64,000 nucleotides of DNA from Micromonospora sp. NBC_01740 (GTDB lineage: Bacteria > Actinomycetota > Actinomycetes > Mycobacteriales > Micromonosporaceae): positions 4,650,001-4,714,000 of the forward strand of contig NZ_CP109150.1 in the NCBI RefSeq assembly GCF_035920365.1, written 5' to 3'. Each line of letters begins with the position of its first letter. The first letter of the stretch is position 1. A program made the position numbers and the translations under genes. Under the pieces are notes generated by a model. That model saw only the letters and a program-made list of their open reading frames with translations. It made no database searches and had not been told where the DNA came from. Below, piece after piece: positions 7,994-15,530 of this stretch.

Positions 7994-9118
7994 ATGCAGC
8001 TGTCCTTCCTGCGCCCGCTCTACGACCGGCCGGGGCCGTGGGTCTCGGTGTACCTGGACGCGTCCGCCAACACCGAGGACGCCCACCCGGCGCTCGATCT
8101 GCGCTGGCGCGCCCTGCGTGACCAACTTCAACAGCAGCGCGCCGACGTGGACACCATCGACGCCGTCGAACGCGTCGTGCGGGGCCACGATCCGATGCCC
8201 GGCGGCTACGGGCTGGCGGTCTTCGGCGCCCGGGGCCGGGTGGTGCTGTCGGAGTACCTCTCCGCCCCGCCGCTGCGGGACCTGGCCGCGTACACCTCGT
8301 TGCCGCACGTGATGCCCATGCTGGCGCAACGCGGCGAGCAGGTTGCCTGGGTCCGGGTGCTGGCCGACCGGACCGGCGCCGACGCCATGGCGATCAGCGC
8401 CGGCGGCGTGCCGCGCCGGGCCCACGTGAGCGGCCGGGAGGACTTCCAGCTGCGCCGGGTGCAGCCCGGCGGCTGGTCGCAGTCGCACCACCAGCGGGCC
8501 GCCATGGAGGCCTGGCACCACAACGCGGGCGACGTCACCGCCGCCACGGTGGAGCTGGCCGAGAAGGTCGGCGCGGAGGTGGTGGTGGTCGCCGGCGACG
8601 TGCGCGCCACCGGCGTGATCGCCGCCCAGATGCCCGAACGTTGGCAGGACCTGATGGTGCGCACCGACGCCGGGTCCCGGGGCGGCGGCGCCGACCAGAG
8701 CCTGCTCGACGACCTCACCGTGCAGACCATCGCCGAGGTGGCCGACCAGCGGATCACCGCAGTGCTGGACCGGTTCGGCATGCAGGAGGACGTCGGCGCC
8801 GGGCTGGACGCCGTGGTGTCCGCCCTGCAACGCAACCAGGTCGAGACGATGCTCATCGTCGACGACCCGTCCGCCACCGGGGAACTCTGGATCGGGCCGG
8901 ACCCGACCGAGATCGCCACCGACCCGGGGCAGCTCGCCGCCATGTCCGTACGCGACCCGGAGAAGGTCCGCGCCGACGCCGCCCTCGTGCGCGCGCTGGT
9001 CGGCACCGACGCCGAGCTGACCGTGCTGGGCCCGGACGAGGCACCGGAGCTGACCGACGGCGTCGGCGCGGTGCTGCGCTACGTCGACTCCGGCACCCCG
9101 GGGCGTGGCGATGGCTGA
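7994..9118 (+). CDS. baeRF family protein (Rv2629-like, bacterial release-factor-1 fold)
   Basis: 374 residues. The N-terminal LYDRPGPWVSVYLDAS, the central VVVAGDVRATGVIAAQMPERW and the C-terminal segment GLDAVVSALQRNQVETMLIVDDP match the bacterial archaeo-eukaryotic release factor family (baeRF family 2, typified by mycobacterial Rv2629). The family has the eRF1/Pelota fold and is thought to act on stalled ribosomes or RNA. The ATG at 7994 follows GAAAGGGG. A weak SigB-like element (GTGA, 15 bases, GGGTAA at 7939-7963) lies upstream. The stop overlaps the start of the TPP enzyme by eight bases, so the two are translationally coupled. Confidence 0.8.
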   Translation: MQLSFLRPLYDRPGPWVSVYLDASANTEDAHPALDLRWRALRDQLQQQRADVDTIDAVERVVRGHDPMPGGYGLAVFGARGRVVLSEYLSAPPLRDLAAYTSLPHVMPMLAQRGEQVAWVRVLADRTGADAMAISAGGVPRRAHVSGREDFQLRRVQPGGWSQSHHQRAAMEAWHHNAGDVTAATVELAEKVGAEVVVVAGDVRATGVIAAQMPERWQDLMVRTDAGSRGGGADQSLLDDLTVQTIAEVADQRITAVLDRFGMQEDVGAGLDAVVSALQRNQVETMLIVDDPSATGELWIGPDPTEIATDPGQLAAMSVRDPEKVRADAALVRALVGTDAELTVLGPDEAPELTDGVGAVLRYVDSGTPGRGDG

Positions 9119-10871
9119 GCGTACGGTGGCCGACCTGGTGGTCGAGCGCCTGCGCGCCTGGCGGGTGCCGCGGGTCTTCGGCTACCCCGGGGAGGCCATC
9201 GCCCCGGTGGTCGAGGCGTTGGACGCCTCGGGCGGGGACCCGGAGTTCGTGCCGGCCCGGCACGAGGAGACCGCCTCCTACATGGCCACCGGGCACGCCA
9301 AGTTCACCGGCGGGATCGGGGTCTGCCTGGCCACCCAGGGGCCGAGCGCCGTGCAACTGCTCAACGGCCTCTACGACGCCAAGCTGGACAGCAAGCCGGT
9401 GGTGGCGATCGTCGGCGAGGACGTCTCGGGCCCGCTCGGCGGCGCCCACCAGGAGATCGGCCTGAGCCGGCTGTTCGCCGACGTGTGCAACCAGTTCGTC
9501 CGCTACGGCCGTACGCCCGACGGGGTGCCGGCCCTGCTCGACCAGGCGTTCCGCACGGCCGCCGCCACCCGCAGCCCGGTCTGCGTGGTGCTGCCGCGGC
9601 AGTTGCAGGAGGCCACCGTGCCCGACCTGCAGTCCCACGCGGCCGGGGTGCTCTCGGCGACGCCGGGCGAGCCGCTGGCCCGGGTCCTGCCGCACGACGC
9701 CGACCTGGACGCGGCCGCCCAACTGCTCGCCAACGGCCGGCGGAGCGCGATCCTGGTCGGCCAGGGCGGCCGGGGCGCGGCCGGAGAGATCGTCGCCCTC
9801 GCCGACCGGCTCGGCGCCGGGGTGGCGACCTCGCTGCTGGGCAAGCCGGTGCTCGACGAACGGCTGCCCTTCCACGCCGGCGTGCTCGGCGAGGTCGGCA
9901 CCCCGGCCGCCGCCGAGCTGATGGGCGGCTGCGACACGCTGCTGCTCATCGGCACGAACGATCCGTGGACGGACTACTTCCCGATGCCGGGGCAGGCCCG
10001 CACGGTGCAGATCGACATCGACGGCCGCCGGATCGGCACCCGCTACCCGGTGGACGTGCCGCTCGTGGGCGACGCCCAGGAGACGCTGCGGGCGTTGCTG
10101 GCCCGGGTGCCCGACCGGCCGAACGCCCGGTGGCGGGAGACCGTCGAGGGCTCGGTCGACCGGTGGCGGGCCGAGCGGGCCGACCGGGCCGCCGCCCCCG
10201 CCGAGCCGGTGAACCCGCAGCTCGTGCTGCACGAACTCTCCACCCGGGTCCCGCCGCGCGGGGCGGTGGCGGTGGACGTCGGATCGGTCATGTACTGGTA
10301 CGCCCGGCACCTGGAGCTGCCGCCGGGCGTCAACGCGCAGCTCTGCGGCACGCTCGGCACGGTGGGCTGTGCCCTGCCGTACGCCGTGGCGGCCAAGCTC
10401 GCCGCCCCGGACCAGCCGGTGGTCGCCCTGCTCGGCGACGGCGCGATGCAGCTAAACGGGCTGGCCGAGCTGATCACCGTGGCACACCACTGGCGGGAGT
10501 GGCGCGATCCCCGCCTGGTGGTGCTGGTGCTCAACAACCGCGACCTGTCCGGCATGGGCGGCGGTCGTACGCCGACCGACCCGACGCGCCGCCGGCCCGA
10601 CGTGCCGTACGCCGGCTGGGCTCGCCTGCTCGGCCTGCACGGGGTGCGGGTCGACCGGCCGGAGCTGGTGGGGGCGGCCTGGGACGAGGCGCTGGCGGCC
10701 GACCGGCCCTGCGTACTGGAGGCGGTGGTCGACCCGGCGGTGCGGCTGGCGCCGCCCGAGCCCGCGTTCGCGGACCTGCGCGAGGTGTTCGCCGAGGGCG
10801 ACGCCGCCCGGCGGGTACGCGACCGGATGCTCGCCGCCGGGGTGGCCGTGGAGGTCGACGACCTCGTTTAA
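9111..10871 (+). CDS. Thiamine-pyrophosphate enzyme (pyruvate oxidase / acetolactate synthase-like)
   Basis: 586 residues in the three-domain order of the family: pyrimidine domain with catalytic Glu52 (ARHEETASYMATGHAK), central Rossmann-like domain (about 190-330), and pyrophosphate domain with GDGAMQLNG (442-450) and LNN (about 474-476). The mid-domain and lack of a regulatory partner fit pyruvate oxidase/dehydrogenase (quinone) types more than biosynthetic acetolactate synthase. It would decarboxylate pyruvate or a 2-oxo acid. ATG 9111 overlaps the preceding stop by eight bases; GTG 9105 is an alternative. The haem-oxygenase-like gene follows after 51 bases and is probably in the same operon. 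Confidence 0.85.
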   Translation: MAERTVADLVVERLRAWRVPRVFGYPGEAIAPVVEALDASGGDPEFVPARHEETASYMATGHAKFTGGIGVCLATQGPSAVQLLNGLYDAKLDSKPVVAIVGEDVSGPLGGAHQEIGLSRLFADVCNQFVRYGRTPDGVPALLDQAFRTAAATRSPVCVVLPRQLQEATVPDLQSHAAGVLSATPGEPLARVLPHDADLDAAAQLLANGRRSAILVGQGGRGAAGEIVALADRLGAGVATSLLGKPVLDERLPFHAGVLGEVGTPAAAELMGGCDTLLLIGTNDPWTDYFPMPGQARTVQIDIDGRRIGTRYPVDVPLVGDAQETLRALLARVPDRPNARWRETVEGSVDRWRAERADRAAAPAEPVNPQLVLHELSTRVPPRGAVAVDVGSVMYWYARHLELPPGVNAQLCGTLGTVGCALPYAVAAKLAAPDQPVVALLGDGAMQLNGLAELITVAHHWREWRDPRLVVLVLNNRDLSGMGGGRTPTDPTRRRPDVPYAGWARLLGLHGVRVDRPELVGAAWDEALAADRPCVLEAVVDPAVRLAPPEPAFADLREVFAEGDAARRVRDRMLAAGVAVEVDDLV

Positions 10872-10922
10872 CGCTCCAGTCGAGGGGCACTGAGGACGGG
10901 CAGTACGACGCTGGAGGTCACC

Positions 10923-12011
10923 TTGTCAGAAGCCCCGGACCGCCGGTACGGCCCCGCGCCCCTGCCGCAGCCCCGTGGGCCGGTGTCGACGGCGCTGCTG
11001 GACGCGCTGCGGCGGGCGCCGCACGACCTTCCGGCGGGGCTGGGCGCCGGGCTCGCCCCCGCCGACGCCCTCACTGACGAGGACCTCCAGCTCACCCTCT
11101 TCTGCTGCTACGAGCTGCACTACCGGGGCTGGCAGGGCGTCGACGAGGACTGGGAGTGGCAGCCGTCCCTGCTCGCGCTGCGCGCGTACGCCGAACGGCA
11201 CTTCGAGGCGGCGGTGCGCGCGCTGGTGGGGCTCCTGCCGGCGGCGCTGCCCGGCGGGGTGCCGGCGGCGCTGGCCGACGTGGTCGCCGCCGACGACGGG
11301 CCGTCGCTCGCCGGCCACCTGCAACGCCGGGCGTCGCTGGCCCAGTTCCGGGAGTTCGTCACGCACCGCTCGATCTACCACCTGCGCGAGGCCGACCCGC
11401 ACAGCTGGGCCCTGCCGCGCCTCGGCGGGCCGGCGAAGGCCGCCCTGGTGGAGATCCAGATGGACGAGTACGGCAACGGGCGGCTGGACCGGATGCACGC
11501 CGAGCTGTTCCGGGTCACCCTGGCCGAGCTGGGACTGGACACCGGATACGCCGCCCACCTGGACACCGTACCGGCGGTCACCCTGGCCACCAACAACCTC
11601 ATGTCGCTGTTCGGGCTGCACCGGCGGTTGCGCGGGGCGCTGCTGGGGCACCTCGCCGCGTACGAGATGACCTCCTCGCTGCCGAACCGCCGGTACGGCA
11701 ACGGGCTGCGCCGCTTGGGCCTGGGCGAGGCGGCCACGCGCTTCTACGACGAGCACGTCGAGGCCGACGCGGTGCACGAGCAGATCGCCGCCTACGACCT
11801 GTGCGGCGGGCTGGTCCGGGTGGAGCCGGCGCTCGCCCCGGACGTCCTCTTCGGCGCCGCCGCCGCGCTGGCGGTGGACCGGCTCTTCGCCGCGCACCTG
11901 CTGGACGCCTGGACCGCCGGCCGCACCTCCCTGCGCGCCACCGCCGCGCCGATCCGCATCGACCTGCGCGACCGCCCGCGCCCCGGCGGCAGACCCGCCG
12001 CCGTCGCCTGA
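10923..12011 (+). CDS. Iron-containing redox enzyme family (haem-oxygenase-like di-iron) protein
   Basis: 362 residues, almost entirely helical. The stretch FCCYELHYRGWQGVDEDWEW, the Glu/His pair in VEIQMDEYGNGR..RMHAELF, and DEHVEADAVHEQIAAYDL give the scattered Glu/His ligands of the haem-oxygenase-like di-iron oxidase (HDO) superfamily. Known members cleave or oxidise fatty acids, amino acids or amines; the actinobacterial group seen here is uncharacterised. TTG 10923 is the start because GGAGGT stands seven bases before it. It follows the TPP enzyme on the same strand. Downstream lies the 69-base inverted-repeat element. Confidence 0.75.
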   Translation: MSEAPDRRYGPAPLPQPRGPVSTALLDALRRAPHDLPAGLGAGLAPADALTDEDLQLTLFCCYELHYRGWQGVDEDWEWQPSLLALRAYAERHFEAAVRALVGLLPAALPGGVPAALADVVAADDGPSLAGHLQRRASLAQFREFVTHRSIYHLREADPHSWALPRLGGPAKAALVEIQMDEYGNGRLDRMHAELFRVTLAELGLDTGYAAHLDTVPAVTLATNNLMSLFGLHRRLRGALLGHLAAYEMTSSLPNRRYGNGLRRLGLGEAATRFYDEHVEADAVHEQIAAYDLCGGLVRVEPALAPDVLFGAAAALAVDRLFAAHLLDAWTAGRTSLRATAAPIRIDLRDRPRPGGRPAAVA

Positions 12012-12023
12012 CCCACCCGGCTT

Positions 12024-12084
12024 CACCCCGCCCCGCCGTGCGGCCCGCCCCGCCCCGCAGTGCGGCCCGCCCCGCCCCGCCGTG
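12024..12084. repeat. C-rich tandem repeat, period 22, about 2.8 copies
   Basis: Two near-identical 22-base units (12041-12062 and 12063-12084) follow a partial one. On the + strand they are C-rich and poor in A. The tract sits between the stop of the di-iron protein gene and the 69-base inverted-repeat element, matching the arrangement at 29.5 kb. Confidence 0.7.
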
Positions 12085-12093
12085 CCGTCCGTG

Positions 12094-12162
12094 GATCATG
12101 CAGTTGTGGCGCCCCGTAAAAGCCCCGAAACACCAGCTTCCGCCCACCAGAAGTGCATGATC
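12094..12162. repeat. 69-base inverted-repeat element, copy 1
   Basis: Begins GATCATGCAGTTGTGG and ends with the inverse, GCATGATC. Read on the minus strand it aligns over its full 69 bases with the element at 29573-29641 (52 of 69 identical; the terminal 19 bases, including GCGCCACAACTGCATGATC, are perfect). Both copies lie between two convergent genes. Confidence 0.85.
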
Positions 12163-12233
12163 GACGCGTCCAATCGCCGCAGCCGGCCACCGGGGCGCGC
12201 GTGGGTGGGGGCAGGGCGGGGCAGGGGCAGGGG

Positions 12234-12464
12234 TCAGGGGGTTTCGCGGGTGGGGGCGGCGCGGAAGTTGACGGCCTTGTGGGTGCCGTCGCAGAACGGC
12301 TTGAGCGCCGACTTCCCGCAGCGGCACAGGGCCACCGTGCCCCGCCGCGCGTCGATGGTCTCCCCGTCGGGGGTGACCAGGGCGAAGTCGCCCCGGACCA
12401 GCAGCGGGCCGTCCTGGTAGGGGGTGATGGTGGCTGCCGCGGGAGTGTCGTCGTCGGTGCGCAT
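12234..12464 (-). CDS. CDGSH iron-sulfur domain protein
   Basis: 76 residues. CRCGKSALKPFCDGTH matches the CDGSH signature C-x-C-x2-S-x3-P-x-C-D-G-T-H exactly and would bind a 2Fe-2S cluster through three Cys and one His. The N-terminal half (PLLVRGDFALVTPDGE) forms the small sheet seen in bacterial single-domain members. Such proteins act in electron transfer or cluster transfer in the cytosol. The ATG at 12464 is divergent from the next gene. A weak SigB-like element (GTTT, 14 bases, GGGGCA) lies upstream. Confidence 0.9.
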   Translation of the reverse strand: MRTDDDTPAAATITPYQDGPLLVRGDFALVTPDGETIDARRGTVALCRCGKSALKPFCDGTHKAVNFRAAPTRETP

Positions 12465-12614
12465 GGGCGCTGAAGTGCCCCTTGCTCCGGCACTGAAACC
12501 CCAGCTCACCGGCGTGCCGTCGCGGTGCGTGACCGGCGTCGTCACCCGGTTCGGCGGTTCGGCGGCGGCCCGCCCGGGATCTTCTGATTGCTCCCGCCCG
12601 GTGGGGGATGCCCC

Positions 12615-12639
12615 GTTTGAACCCCATCGGGACGGGAAG
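12615..12639 (+). promoter_or_regulatory. SigB/SigF-type promoter: GTTT-N15-GGGAAG
   Basis: GTTT at 12615-12618 and GGGAAG at 12634-12639. Predicted start of transcription is near 12646, before the start codon chosen for the 476-residue protein. Confidence 0.5.
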
Positions 12640-12669
12640 CCGGGCCGCGTGGTGAGCGAACGAGGCAAG

Positions 12670-14100
12670 GTGGAGCCGGGGCACAAGGTGCGCAAGGGGC
12701 TCACGGCCGAGGGTGCCGGGCTGGCGGGCGACCGGGTGGTGGCCGCCGGCAGCGCCGCGCGGGTGCTGGTGGCCGCCACCGCGCGGGCGCTGCGCGGCAC
12801 CGACTGCGCCGACCTCGGACACCCGGGACACCCGGGGCCGCTGTCTCGGTTCGTCGGCGCGCCCGAACCGGTGCGCCGGGCGGCGGTGATCCGGGCGGCC
12901 GGCCGGGTGGCGCTCACCCCCGGCCAGACCGCCGAGGTCGACGCGGGCCGGGTCGCCCGCTGGTTCGCCGAGCAGTACCCGCGCCGCCGCTACCCGGGCG
13001 CCCTGATCGGCTCCCCGCACGGCGCGGCCGCGCACCTGGCGATGGCGCTCGGCGTACCCTGGCTACCGGCCGGGTTCGAGATGACCGTGCACTGGGCGCA
13101 GGGCGCCGTCGACCGGCCGCAGGCCGCCCTGGACCACGGTGCCGCCCTCACCGCCCGTCTCCTCGGCGGCAACGCCGACCTGCACGTCCGTCAGGTGCAC
13201 TGCCCCGCGAGCCGGGGCGCGCTGGCCGGCGCCACGGTGTCGCTGGCGGCCCGGTGGCGGTCCCTGCCGGCCGCGTACGCGCGGTTCCTGGCCGACCGGC
13301 TGGAGCCCGGCGCCCCGGTGCTGCTGCTGCGCGACGCCCGCACCTGGCCGGTCTTCGACTCCGCCCCGGGGCACAGCTTCCAGGTCGGCTGCCCGGGCAG
13401 CGGCCTCGACCCGGTCGACTTCCACCCGGACAGCCATGCCCTGCGCCAGGTGCTCCGTTCGGCTGGCGGGGACGGCGCGCACTGGGAGCCGCCGGAGGTC
13501 GCCTCGCCGCCCGAGCCGGCGGAACACGGCGTGGAGTCCGGTTTCGAGGCCGGCGTCCAGGAGTGGGCCGGCGGGCACGGGCATCCGCTGCACCGGGTCC
13601 TCGTGCCGCGGCCGGAGGCGCTCAGCGCCGCGACCGCCGACCTGTACCGGCGCTGGCTGCGCGCGGCCGGCAAGACCGGTGACCGGCTGGTGGTGGAGTG
13701 CGGCCGGCTCCTCGACCCGTGGCAGGTGGTCCGGGCCGGCATGGTGCCGTACTGGTGCGAGAACGCCACCCGGCGCAGCGTGGAGGCGGCGGAGTGGTGG
13801 CTCGCCGGGAGCGAGCCGTTCAGCTCGGTGGACGTGCTGCCCGAGCCGCCCGGCCTGCGGTCGCCAGCGCTGGCCGGGCTGCCCCAGTGGCTGGCCGTCG
13901 CCGGCTTCGGGCGCCGCCGGCGGGCGCTGGACCGCACCTCGGCGCGCGGCTACCCGGTCACCTCGGTGCCCACCCGCCGGGCGACGGAGGTGCTGCGGGC
14001 GCAGCCGTACGACCTGCCGACGCCGCCGCCGATGACCGTCCCCGAGGCTCTCGCGGCGCTGCGCGACGGCGGCTCCCACCAGGGGTTACTCGTCTGTTGA
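12670..14100 (+). CDS. Conserved protein of unknown function, 476 residues
   Basis: I do not recognise a characterised family. A mixed alpha/beta N-terminal half contains RYPGALIGSPHGAAAHLAMALGVPWLPAGFEM, a Gly-Ser-Pro-His loop before a helix that looks like a hydrolase or ligand pocket, and DARTWPVFDSAPGHSFQVGCPGSGLDP. The C-terminal half is rich in Trp and Glu (SVEAAEWWLAGSEPF) and ends in a helical tail. There is no signal peptide or membrane segment. Several in-frame GTG codons (12649, 12652, 12670, 12688) could start it; 12670 is favoured because GAGG precedes it and because a SigB-type promoter ends at 12639. A stress-related role is inferred only from that promoter. Confidence 0.6.
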   Translation: MEPGHKVRKGLTAEGAGLAGDRVVAAGSAARVLVAATARALRGTDCADLGHPGHPGPLSRFVGAPEPVRRAAVIRAAGRVALTPGQTAEVDAGRVARWFAEQYPRRRYPGALIGSPHGAAAHLAMALGVPWLPAGFEMTVHWAQGAVDRPQAALDHGAALTARLLGGNADLHVRQVHCPASRGALAGATVSLAARWRSLPAAYARFLADRLEPGAPVLLLRDARTWPVFDSAPGHSFQVGCPGSGLDPVDFHPDSHALRQVLRSAGGDGAHWEPPEVASPPEPAEHGVESGFEAGVQEWAGGHGHPLHRVLVPRPEALSAATADLYRRWLRAAGKTGDRLVVECGRLLDPWQVVRAGMVPYWCENATRRSVEAAEWWLAGSEPFSSVDVLPEPPGLRSPALAGLPQWLAVAGFGRRRRALDRTSARGYPVTSVPTRRATEVLRAQPYDLPTPPPMTVPEALAALRDGGSHQGLLVC

Positions 14101-14285
14101 GTCGGCCCTTTCGAAACATCCTCGCGAACCCCGGGTCCCGTGATTGAGTACCTACGGAGCGGGAACACCGCTGGCTGCGACGGCCTGATCACGCCGTCCG
14201 GCGTGGCGCCGTCGCCCGCTGACATCCCAGTCATGTGACCCATTTTCCGGCCCGGGCGTGGTGCGACCACGCGCGCGCACGACCG

Positions 14286-14309
14286 GTTTCCTGAATCCGG
14301 GCGGGGGAC
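14286..14309 (+). promoter_or_regulatory. SigB/SigF-type promoter, weaker match: GTTT-N14-GGGGAC
   Basis: Lies 20 bases before the sigma-STAS start codon, with GAGGGAGG in between as ribosome site. The -10 differs from GGGTAN at one or two places. If real, the sigma gene is autoregulated. Confidence 0.4.
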
Positions 14310-14328
14310 CTTCCTGAGGGAGGCGCGG

Positions 14329-15471
14329 ATGTTCGGACAGACCACCACGACCACACCACCTCCGACCGATCGGGGTCTGGAGGACCTCGACGCGGCCGCA
14401 CTGGCGTACGCGGCGCGGATCGAGGGCCTACCGCCCGAACGACGCCAGGAGGCACGTGACGACCTCGTCCGGTTCGCCCTGCCGTTCGCGGGCCGGCTGG
14501 CCCGCCGCTACCGGGGGCGGGGCGAGCCGCTGGAGGACCTGGAGCAGGTCGCCCGGCTCGGCTTGGTCAACGCCGTCGACCGGTACGACCCCGAGCGGGG
14601 CTCCTTCACCGCATACGCGGCCATCACCATCGTCGGCGAGATCAAGCGGCACTTCCGCGACCGCACCTGGGGCGTGCACGTGCCGCGCCGGCTGCGCGAC
14701 CTGATCCTGGAGGTCGGGCAGGCCACCTCCGCGCTGACCAGCGAGCTGTCCCGGGCCCCGACGGTCGCCGAGCTGGCGGAACGGCTGGAGACCCCGCAGG
14801 AGGAGATCCTCGCCGCGCTGGAGTCGGCCGCCGGCTACAGTCCGGCCTCGCTGAACGCCCCCGTCGGCGGGGAGAGCTCGGCGGAGTTCGGCGACCTGGT
14901 CGGCGAGTCCGACAACGCGCTGGAGTCCGTCGACGACCGGGTGACGGTCAGCGGGCTGCTGCACCGGCTGCCCTGGCGGGAGCGGCGCATCCTGGCCATG
15001 CGCTTCTACGGCAACCAGACCCAGGCGGAGATCGCCGCCCGCTTCGGCATCTCCCAGATGCACGTCTCCCGGCTGCTGTCGCGGGCGCTGACCTGGCTGC
15101 GTCAGGCGATGCTGGCCGACGCCCCGCCGCCGTGGCAGAACGGGACCGCCGAGTCGTCCGAGCCGGCGAAGACCAGGATCTCGGTGCGGCACAACGGCGA
15201 CCGGGTGGTCGTGGAGGTCGGCGGGGAGGTCGACCGGGACGGCGCGGACCAGCTCCGCCGGGCGATGCTGGAGGCGGTGACCGGGCAGCCCGCCGAGGTG
15301 GTGGTCGACCTGGTGGGCGCCGGTGGCTTCGACGCCGGCGGCATCGCCGCGCTGATGGCGGGCCGCGAGGCCGCCGCCCGCACCGGGGTACCGCTACGGC
15401 TGACCCGCGTCCAGCCGGCCGTGCGCCGCTCACTCACCGCGGCGGGCCTGGCGGCGGCCCGCGAGGGCTGA
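14329..15471 (+). CDS. SigB/SigF-family RNA polymerase sigma factor fused to a C-terminal STAS domain
   Basis: 380 residues. Sigma region 2 (about 48-115, with DLEQVARLGLVNAVDRYDPERG and AITIVGEIKRHFRD), region 3 (about 116-180) and region 4 (about 207-260, LPWRERRILAMRFYGNQTQAEIA..MHVSRLLSRAL) give a complete SigB/SigF/SigG-type factor. A linker (265-282) leads to a STAS domain (283-375) like anti-sigma-factor antagonists. At the usual phosphorylation loop (F-M-D-S-S-G) this protein reads F334-D-A-G-G, so the Ser is Ala336 and cannot be phosphorylated. The fusion puts sigma factor and antagonist-like domain in one chain. GAGGGAGG precedes ATG 14329. A strong hairpin separates it from convergent ctaD. 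Confidence 0.9.
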   Translation: MFGQTTTTTPPPTDRGLEDLDAAALAYAARIEGLPPERRQEARDDLVRFALPFAGRLARRYRGRGEPLEDLEQVARLGLVNAVDRYDPERGSFTAYAAITIVGEIKRHFRDRTWGVHVPRRLRDLILEVGQATSALTSELSRAPTVAELAERLETPQEEILAALESAAGYSPASLNAPVGGESSAEFGDLVGESDNALESVDDRVTVSGLLHRLPWRERRILAMRFYGNQTQAEIAARFGISQMHVSRLLSRALTWLRQAMLADAPPPWQNGTAESSEPAKTRISVRHNGDRVVVEVGGEVDRDGADQLRRAMLEAVTGQPAEVVVDLVGAGGFDAGGIAALMAGREAAARTGVPLRLTRVQPAVRRSLTAAGLAAAREG

Positions 15472-15484
15472 GACCACGTCGCGA

Positions 15485-15517
15485 AGAGGGCCGGCACCCC
15501 CGGGGTGCCGGCCCTCT
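15485..15517. terminator. Strong hairpin between sigma-STAS gene and ctaD
   Basis: Sixteen-base perfect arms (AGAGGGCCGGCACCCC and its complement) with only one base between them. It begins 14 bases after one stop codon and ends 14 bases before the other, so it serves both convergent genes. Confidence 0.75.
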
Positions 15518-15530
15518 CGCGTACGCCCGC

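Noticed and set aside
6395..8830. A single 811-residue minus-strand frame running through the hydrolase and beyond
   Set aside because: Only the last 286 residues have protein-like sequence; the rest is antisense to the baeRF gene and the membrane-protein gene, a common artefact in GC-rich DNA.
10866..10889. GTTT-N14-GGGGCA before the haem-oxygenase-like gene as SigB-type promoter
   Set aside because: The -10 box departs too far from GGGTAN and the GTTT lies at the end of the preceding coding sequence; the same weak pattern occurs before the CDGSH gene and may be chance.
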